Shown: positions 43,778 through 53,172, numbered from the stretch's first letter. The stretch is DNA of 58,808 nucleotides from Streptomyces humi (GCF_001005085.2 NZ_LBMU02000108.1:1-58808); one strand, 5' to 3'. The notes: generated by a model from the sequence alone, not told the origin. Program-made: numbers and translations.

Positions 43778-44734
43778 ATGACAGCCATCGACCCGCCCAC
43801 GGACGAGGAACTCACCCGCAGGGCCCAGGCCGGTGAGACCGCGGCGCTCGGTCTGCTGCTCGCCCGGCACCAGGCGCCGATGCGTGCGGTGGCGCTGAGC
43901 CTGCTGGGCTACGGCCCCGACGCCGAGGACGCGGTGCAGGACGCCGCGCTGACCGCGCTGCGTCGCATCAGCGACGTACGCGACCCCGCAGCCGTGGGCG
44001 CCTGGCTCCGGGCGATCGTCCGCAACAGCTCCCGCATGCGACTGCGTGCCGGCCGGGAGACACCTGGCCTCGACGGTCTCGACCACGTGCACGCGCACCT
44101 GGTCGGGCCGTCGTATCCCCCGCGCCTCTCACATACGGAGCGGATCCTTGACCAGCACGCGATGCGCGACTGGATCTGGGACGCGCTGGAGCAACTGCCC
44201 GAGCCGCTGCGGTTGGTGCTGATGCTGCGCCACTTCAGCGGCATCACCTCCTACCAGGAGATCGCCTACGCCTGCGAGATCCCGGTCGGTACGGTGCGCA
44301 GCCGACTCAACCAGGCCCGGGCCAAGCTCGCCCAGGTCTTGCTCGACACCGCCACACACGTGCACGACGACGCCTCCCGGCTCACCGAGGACAGCCGGCA
44401 GGAGGCCGAGGCCACGCTGGAGGGCGCCCGGCGCGGCCGTCAGCCCAGGGAGATCCTGGAGCTGTGGCCGGCGGAGACCGAACTGGTCGGAGTCCTGAGC
44501 ACGCCGGGCGAACGCTGCCATCCCATCCCGGCCATGCGAAGGAACCGCGAGAAGGGCGTGACCCAGCATCTGCGCCATGTGGTGGCCAGCCGTACCGTCA
44601 CCATCTGGGAAATGGACGTCATCAACCCCGTCGGCGGCACCGACCCCTGCCCGCCGACCCTCGCCTGGCTCATGCTCCGCCGGAACCGGCGGGTCCAGAC
44701 CCTCCGCGTGGTCTTCCCCGGGCCGCGGCGATGA
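43778..44734 (+). CDS. ECF-type RNA polymerase sigma factor with C-terminal extension
   Basis: A 318-residue sigma-70-family protein. Region 2 is ALGLLLARHQAPMRAVALSLLGYGPDAEDAVQDAALTALRRI and region 4 is LEQLPEPLRLVLMLRHFSGITSYQEIAYACEIPVGTVRSRLNQARAKL. About 110 further residues form a SnoaL-like or related C-terminal domain, a layout seen in ECF groups without a separate anti-sigma gene. It follows the oxygenase by 99 bases and no anti-sigma factor is nearby. Targets are unknown. Confidence 0.85.
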   Translation: MTAIDPPTDEELTRRAQAGETAALGLLLARHQAPMRAVALSLLGYGPDAEDAVQDAALTALRRISDVRDPAAVGAWLRAIVRNSSRMRLRAGRETPGLDGLDHVHAHLVGPSYPPRLSHTERILDQHAMRDWIWDALEQLPEPLRLVLMLRHFSGITSYQEIAYACEIPVGTVRSRLNQARAKLAQVLLDTATHVHDDASRLTEDSRQEAEATLEGARRGRQPREILELWPAETELVGVLSTPGERCHPIPAMRRNREKGVTQHLRHVVASRTVTIWEMDVINPVGGTDPCPPTLAWLMLRRNRRVQTLRVVFPGPRR

Positions 44735-44793
44735 GGGGCCGCGTCAGGAGGCACGCTGCGGCACAGCCAAGCGGCTGCGCCACGCGTCCATCC

Positions 44794-44828
44794 GTCTGGC
44801 GTCTGGCGTCTGGCGTCTGGCGTCTGGC
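44794..44828. repeat. Five tandem copies of GTCTGGC
   Basis: The heptamer GTCTGGC is repeated five times without variation in the 234-base gap after the sigma-factor gene. The number of copies may vary by slippage. No gene is seen in the gap. Confidence 0.95.
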
Positions 44829-44968
44829 GCACGATCTGCACTATCGGCCTGGCATGTGACGTGTTCTCTGCTCTACAGAACCGAGCATGACGGCGAATCG
44901 CGGATCAGTTCGTACAACTGTCTTGTCAGCGAGACCGTCCAAACCGCTGCGAACAGAGGGAGAAGACG

Positions 44969-46588
44969 ATGACCGACCGCCCAGCCGACCTGCTGATCCG
45001 TGCCGGCGCAGTGCACACCCTGGTACCCGGTCAGGACACGCAGCGGGCGCTGGCCGTGCGCGGCGACCGGATCATGGCCGTGTCCGCCGACCCGCACGGC
45101 CTGGACCACCTGGTGGGCGCGGGCACCGAGGTCCACGACCTGCCCGGCGCCACCGTACTGCCCGCCTTCGACGACACCCACACCCACCTCGTCTTCGCCG
45201 GGCTCGGCGCCCAGGACGTACCCGTCCACCAGGCCCGTACCATCCCCGAGTTCCTGGACCTGATCCGGCAGCGTGCCGCCGTCACCCCTGAGGGCGAGTG
45301 GATCCGTACCACCACCAACTGGCAGGAACTCAACCTCGCCGAGCGCCGCATGCCCACCGCGGCCGAACTCAACACGGCCACCGACAGGCACCCCGTCCTG
45401 GTCAAGCGCGGCGGCCACAACGACGTCGTCAACCACTACGCGCTGCGCCTGGCCGGCATCACCGAGGACACCCCGGTACCGCCCGGCGGCACCATCGGCC
45501 GGGACGCCGACGGCAAGCTGGACGGCCGTCTCGTCGACAACGCCCTGCACCTTGTGGAACACCTCGTCCCGGCCCCCGACCGGGACCAGCGCATCGAGGG
45601 GCTTCGCCTGGCCTCCCGCGAGTACGCCGCCACCGGCATCGGCACCGTCCGGGACTGCGCGGTGACCCCCGAGGACTACGCCGTGTACCTGGCCGCCAGC
45701 AAGGAGGGCGCCCTCCACACCCGGGTACGGGCACTGATCTCGGCACTCGGCATGACCAGCGCGGCCCAGGTCGAGGACCTGCTCGACACCATGGAACAGT
45801 GGCGTGACGAATCCGACCCGTGGCTGTCGGTCTGGGGGGTGAAGTTCGGCCTCGACGGCGGCCTGGAGGCCGGGGCCACCGAGGAGCCGTACGCCTGCGA
45901 CCACTCCTTCTCCGGCATGCTGATCTGGGAACCGGACGCGATGGTCGAGGCGGTCGAGGCGGTGGTCCGGCGCGGCTGGCGGGTCGGCACCCACGCCTAC
46001 GGCGACCGCGCGGTCCGCACCCTCCTCGACGTCTACGAACGCGTCCTTGAGCGCAACCCCGGCCTGCCCGCCGGCACCCTGGTCATGGAGCACGGCGGCC
46101 TCGCCGGCCCCGAACAGCGCGCCCGCGCCGTCGCCCTCGGCATCCCCGTCACCATCCAGCAGCCGCTGCTGCACGACACCGCCGAGGTCGAGGAGACCTT
46201 CTGGGGCCCGGAACGTGTCGCCCGCCTCTTCCCGGCCCGCGGCTGGATCGACCTGGGCGCCCAGGTCAGCGCGGGATCCGACTTCCCGGTCGGCCAGTTC
46301 GGTGCGATGCGCTCGGTGTGGGGCATGACGACGCGGCAGACCGTCATCGGCGTCAAGGGCCCCGAGCACGCGATCAGTTACGACGAAGCGGTCACACTGC
46401 ACACCCGCAACGCCGCGCGTCTGAACGGTGAGGAGGGTCTGCGCGGCGCCCTCACCCCCGGCCGCCTCGCCGACCTCACCGTCTGGGACCAGGATCCCGC
46501 CCACTGCCCTAGCGGCGCCCTTCGCGACCTCACCCCCACTCACACCTTCGTCGGCGGCCTTCTGGTCGCAGCTTCCGACGCGCAGTAA
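44969..46588 (+). CDS. Amidohydrolase, YtcJ type
   Basis: A 539-residue metal-dependent hydrolase of the YtcJ/amidohydrolase-3 group. The metal-binding DTHTHLVFAG follows the N-terminal beta sandwich; VKFGLDGGLEAG, THAYGDRAV, MEHGGLAG and SAGSDFPVG carry the later ligands. A typical C-terminal sandwich (LTPGRLADLTVWDQDP) closes it. GGGAGAAG precedes the ATG. It has no signal peptide, so it is cytoplasmic. The amide or imide substrate is not predictable. Confidence 0.88.
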   Translation: MTDRPADLLIRAGAVHTLVPGQDTQRALAVRGDRIMAVSADPHGLDHLVGAGTEVHDLPGATVLPAFDDTHTHLVFAGLGAQDVPVHQARTIPEFLDLIRQRAAVTPEGEWIRTTTNWQELNLAERRMPTAAELNTATDRHPVLVKRGGHNDVVNHYALRLAGITEDTPVPPGGTIGRDADGKLDGRLVDNALHLVEHLVPAPDRDQRIEGLRLASREYAATGIGTVRDCAVTPEDYAVYLAASKEGALHTRVRALISALGMTSAAQVEDLLDTMEQWRDESDPWLSVWGVKFGLDGGLEAGATEEPYACDHSFSGMLIWEPDAMVEAVEAVVRRGWRVGTHAYGDRAVRTLLDVYERVLERNPGLPAGTLVMEHGGLAGPEQRARAVALGIPVTIQQPLLHDTAEVEETFWGPERVARLFPARGWIDLGAQVSAGSDFPVGQFGAMRSVWGMTTRQTVIGVKGPEHAISYDEAVTLHTRNAARLNGEEGLRGALTPGRLADLTVWDQDPAHCPSGALRDLTPTHTFVGGLLVAASDAQ

Positions 46589-46843
46589 CTGCCGGTGGTG
46601 CCCGCCCCTTCCACCTGGCACGGGAACGGAGGGGGCGCCCCGGTGCCCGTACTGCCAATCCGGTCAAGCCGCAGAGCTCAGGGCGGTACGAGCGCTGTAC
46701 GCCGCCCTCCGGTCCCGGCCGTTCGGTCCACTCTTTGGTGACTGGCCCTGTCCTGTCCGCGCGGGCCCCGCTGGGATGGACCTGCTCCCGCAGTCGGGCG
46801 GGCGGACACAGGTCCGCTTCCGCCGCTGTTCGAAAGGCCGCCG

Positions 46844-47692
46844 ATGACTATGCCGCGTACTCGCTCGTTCGTGCAGGTCGACGTGTTCTCCACGACCCCG
46901 TATCGCGGCAACCCGGTCGCGGTCGTCCTGGACGGGACGGATCTGACGGACGAGGACATGCAGGGCCTGGCGCGCTGGACGAACCTGTCGGAGACCACGT
47001 TCGTCCTGCCCCCGACGACGCCGGAGGCGGACTACCGGCTGCGGATCTTCACACCCCAGGGCGAACTGCCGTTCGCCGGGCACCCCACCCTCGGGTCCGC
47101 GCGCGCCTGGTTGGACGGCGGCGGCAGCCCGCGGCACGCCGATCACATCGTGCAGGAGTGCGCCGCCGGCCTGGTCACCGTGCGACGCGGCGAGGACACG
47201 CTGTCCTTCACCGCCCCGCCGCGGGTCCGCGACGGCGCACTCGACGACGCCTACCTGGAACGGATCGTGGCCGCGTTCGGCATCACGCGGGAGCGGGTCC
47301 TGGCCCACCAGTGGGTGGACAACGGGCCCGGCTGGGCTGTGATCCAGCTGGCCACCGCCAAGGAGGTCCTCGACCTCGAACCCGACCTGTCCCTCATCCC
47401 GACCGCGATGGTCGGGGCGATCGGGGCCCACCCCGAGGGATCCGAGCACCACTTCGAGATGCGCACCTTCGCCCCCCGCGCCGGTGTCCCCGAGGACCCC
47501 GCGTGCGGCAGCATGAACGCCGGCGTCGGCCAGTGGCTCACCGCCACCGGCGCAGCGCCCTCCGCCTACCGTGTCTCCCAGGGCGCGCGTCTTGGGCGGG
47601 CCGCCAGCATCGAGATCGCCGCCGATCCCGACGGCACGGTCCGGGTCAGCGGCGCCGCCACCGTCTGCATCCGCGGCAGCATCACCATCTGA
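46844..47692 (+). CDS. PhzF-family isomerase/epimerase
   Basis: A 282-residue PhzF-like protein. The catalytic glutamate is Glu50 (NLSETTFV), and GELPFAGHPTLGSA and EDPACGSMNAGVG form the two symmetric active-site loops of the fold. PhzF itself isomerises a phenazine precursor, but most homologues act on other small amino or hydroxy acids, and there are no other phenazine genes here. GAAAGG precedes the ATG. The 255-base gap before it shows no gene. Confidence 0.88.
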   Translation: MTMPRTRSFVQVDVFSTTPYRGNPVAVVLDGTDLTDEDMQGLARWTNLSETTFVLPPTTPEADYRLRIFTPQGELPFAGHPTLGSARAWLDGGGSPRHADHIVQECAAGLVTVRRGEDTLSFTAPPRVRDGALDDAYLERIVAAFGITRERVLAHQWVDNGPGWAVIQLATAKEVLDLEPDLSLIPTAMVGAIGAHPEGSEHHFEMRTFAPRAGVPEDPACGSMNAGVGQWLTATGAAPSAYRVSQGARLGRAASIEIAADPDGTVRVSGAATVCIRGSITI

Positions 47693-47795
47693 AGCCGCCA
47701 CCACCGGGTAACTCACTTCTGCGCTCCAGCGCAGGTGCCGGAGCACAGACACCCAGTGGTCCGTGCGCCAGCCCTCCGGCGCCGGGACGAGGCCG

Positions 47796-48239
47796 TCACG
47801 TGATGTCGGGGGAGAGCGTCTTCATGGTGACGTAGCTGGTCACCGTGGCCACGGCGGGCAGGGCGGCCAGCTGGTTGGCGTGGAAGTCCTCGTAGGCGGG
47901 CAGGTCGGCGACCTCGACCTGGAGCAGGTAGTCGAAGTTGCCGGTGATGTGGTGACAGGCGACCACCTCGGGAAGCTGCGTGATCCCGCGCTCGAACGCG
48001 ACCACGTCGGCCCGGGTGTGCCGCATCAAGCGCACCCCGGCGAACACCCGCAGGCTGCGGCCCACCGCGGCGGGGTCGATCAGCGCCCGGTAGCCGCGGA
48101 TGACCCCGGCTTCCTCCAGCTGGCGCACCCTGCGCAGGCAGGGTGACGGCGACAGCCCGACCCGGGCGGCCAGCTCGTTGTTGCTGATCCGGCCGTTCTT
48201 TTCGAGCTCAGCCAGGATCAACCTATCCACCTCATCCAT
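47796..48239 (-). CDS. Lrp/AsnC-family regulator
   Basis: A 147-residue protein of standard Lrp size: helix-turn-helix (DEVDRLILAELEKNGRISNNELAARVGLSPSPCLRRVRQLEE) and RAM domain (VVACHHITGNFDYLLQVEVADLPAYEDF). It is divergent from the PLP lyase at 48394, with an AT-rich inverted repeat between them. It probably activates or represses that gene in response to an amino acid, as Lrp-type neighbours of methionine gamma-lyase genes do. Confidence 0.9.
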   Translation of the reverse strand: MDEVDRLILAELEKNGRISNNELAARVGLSPSPCLRRVRQLEEAGVIRGYRALIDPAAVGRSLRVFAGVRLMRHTRADVVAFERGITQLPEVVACHHITGNFDYLLQVEVADLPAYEDFHANQLAALPAVATVTSYVTMKTLSPDIT

Positions 48240-48296
48240 AGCGGCAGATTATTGCGCCCCGCAGCTCGGTACCACAATCATGCACCTTCGTTCAGC

Positions 48297-48317
48297 GCAA
48301 TTTGCTGCCAAAATTGC
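48297..48317. promoter_or_regulatory. Inverted repeat GCAATTT-N7-AAATTGC, candidate Lrp site
   Basis: Perfect 7-base arms of AT-rich sequence lie between the divergent Lrp and PLP-lyase genes. Lrp-family proteins favour such AT-rich inverted repeats, so this is a good candidate operator. Confidence 0.55.
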
Positions 48318-48393
48318 CATGCCCCATCCATATTCGAGAGATGGTCAGTCACGCTTCATGGGGTCGTGACCGATATCCATGGAAGGGCAGGCC

Positions 48394-49578
48394 ATGCCGG
48401 GCAAGAGCACCACTGCCGTCCACGCCGATCGCGGTATCCATCCCACTCGCGCGGTGGCGCCGCCCATCTACCAGACGGCGACGTTCTGGGCCGAGAACGG
48501 CGAGACGTTCGCGCGCGGCGCCGTCGAACCGCGCGGCAAGGACTTCTACACCCGTTTCGGCAACCCCAACCACGCGCAGGTAGCGGCCGTCGTCGCGGAG
48601 CTGGAGGACACCGAGTCGGCCATCGTCACCGCGTCCGGGATGGCAGCGCTCACCACCGCCGTCCTCGCCACGGTCTCCGCCGGTGACCATGTCATCGGGC
48701 AGAGGTCCACCTACGGCGGCACCGGCTCGGTGCTGATGAACCTGCTCCCGCGCCTCGGCGTGTCCACCACCCAGGTCGACCAGACCGACCCGGAAGCGTT
48801 CGCGAAGGCGCTGACCCCCCAGACCCGCCTGATCCTGGTGGAGACGCCGAGCAACCCGTTGCTGCAAATCACCGACCTGCGCGCCGTCGCCGACCTGGCC
48901 CGCGCGCACGACGTGCTGACCATGGCGGACAACACCTTCGCCACCCCGCTCAACCAGCGGCCCGCGGACCTCGGCATCGACCTCGTCTGGCACAGCGCGA
49001 CCAAGTACCTCAACGGCCACTCCGACGTCTCCGCCGGCGTGATCGCGGGACCCGCCGAACTCCTGAACCGGATCTGGGACGTCGGCCTGCTCACCGGCGC
49101 CACCCTCGGCCCCATCGACGCCTGGCTGCTGCTGCGCGGCATTCGCACCCTGCCCCTGCGCGTGCCACGGCACAACGCCAACGGCCTGGCCCTCGCCGAG
49201 GCACTCAGCGGGCATCCCGCCGTGGCGAGTGTGCACTACCCCGGCCTGCCGTCCCACCCGCAGCACAAGCTGGCAGCCAGTCAGATGAGCGGCTTCGGCG
49301 GAGTGCTCGGCATCGAGTTCACCGGCGGCTTCGGGACGGCCGACGCGTTCCTCGGCAAGCTGCGCTACTCCCTGCGCTCGGCCAGCCTCGGCGGCGTGGA
49401 ATCCCTGGCCGTGCACCCGGCGTCCATGTGGCGCGGCATGCTCAGCGAGGACCAGATTGCCGAGTCGGTTCCGCTGGGCCTCGTCCGGCTGGCCGCGGGC
49501 ACCGAGGACACCGCCGACCTGGTGGCCGACGCGCTGGCCGCCGCCGACGCCGTAAACGCCACGGCGGCGAGCGCCTGA
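48394..49578 (+). CDS. Trans-sulfuration-type PLP lyase, methionine gamma-lyase-like
   Basis: A 394-residue Cys/Met-metabolism PLP enzyme. YTRFGNPNHAQVAAVVAELE, SGMAALTT, the PLP-lysine Lys204 in HSATKYLNGHSD, and SLGGVESLAVHPASM are all in order. The family includes cystathionine gamma-synthase, cystathionine lyases and methionine gamma-lyase; the divergent Lrp regulator and the neighbouring permease remnant favour a catabolic lyase. I choose ATG 48394 because GAAGG lies just upstream; ATG 48379 would add five residues. Confidence 0.88.
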   Translation: MPGKSTTAVHADRGIHPTRAVAPPIYQTATFWAENGETFARGAVEPRGKDFYTRFGNPNHAQVAAVVAELEDTESAIVTASGMAALTTAVLATVSAGDHVIGQRSTYGGTGSVLMNLLPRLGVSTTQVDQTDPEAFAKALTPQTRLILVETPSNPLLQITDLRAVADLARAHDVLTMADNTFATPLNQRPADLGIDLVWHSATKYLNGHSDVSAGVIAGPAELLNRIWDVGLLTGATLGPIDAWLLLRGIRTLPLRVPRHNANGLALAEALSGHPAVASVHYPGLPSHPQHKLAASQMSGFGGVLGIEFTGGFGTADAFLGKLRYSLRSASLGGVESLAVHPASMWRGMLSEDQIAESVPLGLVRLAAGTEDTADLVADALAAADAVNATAASA

Positions 49579-49615
49579 ACCACTACCAATGCAGCGCCTG
49601 AACCACTGCCAGTGC
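49570..49615. repeat. 23-bp tandem duplication over the PLP-lyase stop codon
   Basis: AGCGCCTGAACCACTACCAA... (49570-49592) is followed at once by a near copy (49593-49615), 21 of 23 bases identical. The gene ends in the first unit. It looks like an old local duplication without effect on the protein. Confidence 0.9.
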
Positions 49616-49726
49616 GCCGACCGCGTGCTGCGTCGACGCCACCCGCCCGTGCCTCCACTCGTGACCGGTGCGGGTCAGGCCGCAACCGGCCCTTGCGAGT
49701 CCAGCGGCTCAACGAAGAGGTGCATG

Positions 49727-50554
49727 CTCATGTCCCACCTGCAAAACCTTCGGCCTCCCCGACGCTGCGTTCGCCCACGAATCCGAGGTGACGCACCCGG
49801 CGGCGGCGCCCCGCTCGCGCGGGGGCTCAAGCAGCGCCACCTGTCGATGATCGCCCTCGGCGGGGTCATGGGCGTGGGTCTGTTCGTCGGCTCCGGCGCC
49901 GGCATCGCGGCCGCCGGACCGTCGATCGTCCTCGCCTACGCCCTGTCCGGCGTGCTCGTCATGCTGGTGATGCGCATGCTCGGCGAGATGTCGGCAGCCG
50001 ATCCGGCCTCCGGATCGTTCTCGGTGCACGCCGAACGGGCGATCGGGACCTGGGTCCGCGGCGTCGCCGAGGCCGTGCGCACCGCGATGTGGCGGATCGG
50101 CGTGTTCTACGTCGGGTCCATGCTGGTCATCGTCACGCTGATCCCGTGGAGCGACCCCGCCGTCACCACCAGCGGCCCCTGCGTGGCGGTCCTCCACCAC
50201 CTCGACATCCCCGCCGCCGGCCGGCTCATGAACGCCATCGTGCTCGTCGCCCTGCTGTCCGCGATGAACGCCAATATCTACGGCTCCTCCCACATGGCCT
50301 GCTCCCTGACCGCCCGCGGACAGAGCCCGAAAGCTCTCGGCAAGGTCTCCGGCGGAGTTCCGCGGCGCGCGGTGATCGCCTCCTCCACCTTCGGCTTCAT
50401 CGCGGTCCTGCTCAGCTGCCGGCGGCTGAAGATGTGGGTCCTGGCCCTCATGGCCCGCGAGGGCGACACCCGTGTGCAGCTGTACTTCACCGGCGGCCCG
50501 GCCCTGGCGCTCTCCCCCGTCGGTTACCTGCGGCAGAAAGCAATGACCACTTGA
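49727..50554 (+). pseudogene. Amino-acid permease reduced by in-frame deletions
   Basis: The frame begins like an APC-family amino-acid permease (LKQRHLSMIALGGVMGVGLFVGSGAGIAAAGPSIVLAYALSG). After AERAIGTW (about 50052) it jumps to VRGVAEAVRTAMWRIGVFYVGSML, skipping about 150 residues of membrane domain. After FIAVLLSC (about 50415) it jumps to RLKMW and then LMAREGDTRVQLYFTGG, losing about 60 more. Only about 275 of some 470 residues remain, yet no stop interrupts the frame. It cannot form the 12-helix fold. It sits between the PLP lyase and an amidohydrolase. Confidence 0.8.
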
Positions 50555-50631
50555 ACGGCGTCCATCTGCGCCGGCCGCCGTCACACCACGGTCTCGCCCC
50601 ATCCGAAAAAGTCCGTGAAGGAGTGCATCCG

Positions 50632-51924
50632 ATGAAAACCCTGCTCACTGGCGGCGCCGTGGTCAGCATGGACCCGGCTGTCGGCGATCTCGCCCGCGGT
50701 GACGTGCTCATCGAGGACGGCGTGATCGTCGAGGTCGCCGCACAGATCGACGCGCCGGACGCCGAGGTGATCGACGCGACCGACCGGATCGTCATGCCCG
50801 GCTTCGTCGACAACCACCGCCACACCTGGCAGACCGCGTTCCGAGGAGTCGGCGCGGACTGGACGTTCGCGGAGTGGGCGGTGGCCATGCATGGCACCGT
50901 CAAACCCCACTACCGGCCCGAGGACGTCTACGCGGGCACCCTCCTCGGCCGCCTGGAGGCACTGCACTCCGGCGTGACCACGATGCTGGACTGGTACCAC
51001 GTCGCGCAGACCCCCGAGCACGAGGACGCCGCCGTCGCCGCGCTGCGCGACGCGCCCGGCCGGTCGATTTTCTGCCTCGGCGCCGGCTGGGGCACCACCG
51101 ACCCCGTCGACAGCGCCATCCGCCGCGTCCGCGCCACCTTGACCGGGGACGGCCCGGTCACCATGGCGTGGGGGCTGCGCGGCCCCGAGGCCACCAGCAT
51201 GGACACCGTCACCCACGAGCTGAAACTGGCCGCCGAACTCGGCCTGCGCACCAGTCTGCACGTCGACATCACAGCCGGGGCTGTCGCCGACCTGCGCGAG
51301 CACGGCCTGCTGCGGGACACCACCGCCTTCGTACACGGCAACGGGCTCAGCGACGACGAGCTGCGGATGCTCGCCGACGCGGGCAGCTCCCTGTCGATCA
51401 GCCCTGACGTCGAGCTGAAGATGGGCTTCGGACTCCCCATGACCGGCCGCGCGCTGGCTGCCGGCCTGCGCCCGACGCTGTCCATCGACGACGTCCCCTC
51501 CGCCGGCGGCGACATGTTCTCCGCCATGCGCACCGCCTTCGCCGTGCAACGCGGCCTCGACGGTGGCCTGCGCTCCCGCGACCTGCTCGCCTTCAGCACC
51601 ATCGACGCCGCCGCCTCATGCGGACTCGACGCCCGGACGGGCAGCATCACCCCCGGCAAGGACGCCGACATCATCCTGCTACGCGCCGACGACCTGACCG
51701 TCTTCCCGGTCACCGACCCGGCCGCCACCATCGTCAGCGCCGGCCACCCCGGCCTGGTCGACACCGTCCTCGTCACCGGACGCGTGGTCAAACGCGGCGG
51801 CACCCTCATGGACGTCGACCTGAAGGCGCTGCGGGCCCGACTTCTCGATTCCCGTACCCGGATCGCAGCCGCCGCCGGCATCCCACTCGACGGCACCTGG
51901 CGCCCTGAGCCGGTAGCAGAGTAG
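50632..51924 (+). CDS. Amidohydrolase, TrzN/AtzB-like deaminase group
   Basis: A 430-residue metal-dependent hydrolase. PGFVDNHRHTWQTAFRG holds the metal-binding HxH; SLHVDIT, VHGNGLSDDEL and LSIDDVPSAGGDMFS carry the other ligands. The shape is that of the chlorohydrolase/cytosine-deaminase-like enzymes. ATG 50632 has GAAGGAG about ten bases upstream. It follows the broken permease by 77 bases. The substrate may be a heterocyclic amine or amide; this is inferred from the family only. Confidence 0.88.
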   Translation: MKTLLTGGAVVSMDPAVGDLARGDVLIEDGVIVEVAAQIDAPDAEVIDATDRIVMPGFVDNHRHTWQTAFRGVGADWTFAEWAVAMHGTVKPHYRPEDVYAGTLLGRLEALHSGVTTMLDWYHVAQTPEHEDAAVAALRDAPGRSIFCLGAGWGTTDPVDSAIRRVRATLTGDGPVTMAWGLRGPEATSMDTVTHELKLAAELGLRTSLHVDITAGAVADLREHGLLRDTTAFVHGNGLSDDELRMLADAGSSLSISPDVELKMGFGLPMTGRALAAGLRPTLSIDDVPSAGGDMFSAMRTAFAVQRGLDGGLRSRDLLAFSTIDAAASCGLDARTGSITPGKDADIILLRADDLTVFPVTDPAATIVSAGHPGLVDTVLVTGRVVKRGGTLMDVDLKALRARLLDSRTRIAAAAGIPLDGTWRPEPVAE

Positions 51925-52079
51925 GCGCACTCGGGGTCGAGGATCATTGCGTCCCGCCTGCGTCCACACCCATGGGGGCCGAGGCGTGGACGCGGCGCGC
52001 ACCAGCGCTCCTGCTGCGGGGGCGCACTGGTGCCGAGAACTCATTTCCAGGTCGGTCATGTCGTCGTGGTAGTTCACGG

Positions 52080-52520
52080 TGAACGCGAAGGGGTTTACTG
52101 CCGACAACTCCCCCGTCCACCCGGAGGTTCGGCCCGCCGCCATGGCGCGTCCGAGCGGGTGGGGCACGCGTCGGCGGCGATCCGCAACGCGTACACCGGC
52201 CGGTCGGTCGGTGCCCGAGACGGGCCGCCCGAGGTACTCGTGTCCGGTCATGTGGCACCAGGCGGGCAGGTCGAGCGGTGCGGCGGGATCGGTGGCGATG
52301 ACACCGGCGCTGCCGACGGCGCCGGTCAGGTATCCCGCGGCGAGGCCGGGCCGGCGGCCCCGGGCCTGGGAGATGCGGCCGATGGGGTGACGGCGGCGAG
52401 CGCCGAGCCGGCGGTGAACAGGGCGCTGGGCAGGCCCGCCAGGTCGGTGGAGCCGAACAACCGATGATCACCAGTGGCCGCACCTGTTCGCGGACCAGCC
52501 CCGACCAGCAAGATCGCGAT
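52080..52520 (-). pseudogene. Remnants of an MFS exporter joined to a TusA-like domain
   Basis: On the minus strand pieces read GLPSALFTAGSALAAVT, then in another frame GRISQARGRRPGLAAGYLTGAVGSAGVIAT (an MFS helix 2-3 segment with its motif A-like loop). They run directly into APLDLPAWCHMTGHEYLGRP, which looks like the C-terminal part of a TusA/SirA-like sulfurtransferase domain, and end near NPFAFTVNYHDDMTDLE (about 52080). Frameshifts and the missing bulk of the exporter show decay. The join may be an old deletion. 51925-52079 and 52521-52894 show no gene I can support. Confidence 0.5.
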
Positions 52521-52894
52521 CTACAGCTGGAGTACTCGGCGGCACCGAGAGCGAGGGTGGTGGTGAGGGCCAGGAGCATCAAGAGTGGGGCGCTCGCGCC
52601 ACGCGGTCGCGAAATGAGGCTGCTGTAGCCCGGCGCTTCGCCGACGGGCGAGCCGAACGCACTGCCAGGCAGAACTGCGTATCCGATACCCGCTGAAGGG
52701 CCTCGAAGCGTGGGGCCGTTGTGGGCGGCACGCACCCTGCGCGGGTCCAGCGGTGTGGGCGGCAGCGGCAGGGAGTACCGCGCGTGGTGGGGGTGATGGC
52801 GGTGGCGGCGGAGGGACTCGTGACGGCGGATCCGGCCGCGGGCCTACAGCCCTCCGTCCTGACTGTCGTTCGAGCCTCAGGCCGTGTCGGTGGG

Positions 52895-53050
52895 TCGTGC
52901 GCGGGCAGCCGCAGACCCTCCCGTGGGGAGGGCGGGAGGGGCGGCGGGCCTCGCCGTCACGAGGTGGGACGGCAGGGCCCATCAGGGCCCTCACCTGGGG
53001 GATTGGCTCGGTGCCCGTTCGCACACCATGCACCACGAACCGGCCACCCG
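52895..53050. repeat. Non-coding repeat element E2 (right copy)
   Basis: Partner of E1 (560-725), with the same ordered blocks and spacing. The copy lies about 120 bases upstream of the GntR gene and ahead of the helicase, so it may be a leader, operator array or replication-related site of that unit. Neither copy contains a known riboswitch or RNA motif that I recognise. Confidence 0.6.
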
Positions 53051-53133
53051 GATAGGTCCTGTCCGAAAGTATTCGAGCTGCCGAGGGCGTTGCCGGAGTC
53101 CTGTCCGGCTGGCGACGGGACGGGACGGGCAGG

Positions 53134-53152
53134 CTGTCATTTTTTTTGACAG
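53134..53152 (+). promoter_or_regulatory. Inverted repeat CTGTCA-T7-TGACAG before GntR
   Basis: Six-base arms flank a T7 spacer, 21 bases before the GntR start. The right arm contains TTGACA, the -35 consensus. A GntR-type autorepressor could bind here and block its own promoter. No clear -10 box at normal distance is seen, so promoter status is uncertain. Confidence 0.5.
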
Positions 53153-53172
53153 GTCTGCGCTAGGTTTGATCC

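Noticed and set aside
44794..44828. CRISPR-like array
   Set aside because: The units are 7 bases with no spacers and there are no cas genes.
44873..46621. A 582-codon minus-strand frame over the amidohydrolase
   Set aside because: Shadow frame; the plus-strand amidohydrolase has all metal-binding motifs.
46844..47692. Phenazine biosynthesis locus
   Set aside because: Only a PhzF-family gene is present; most members of that family have nothing to do with phenazines.
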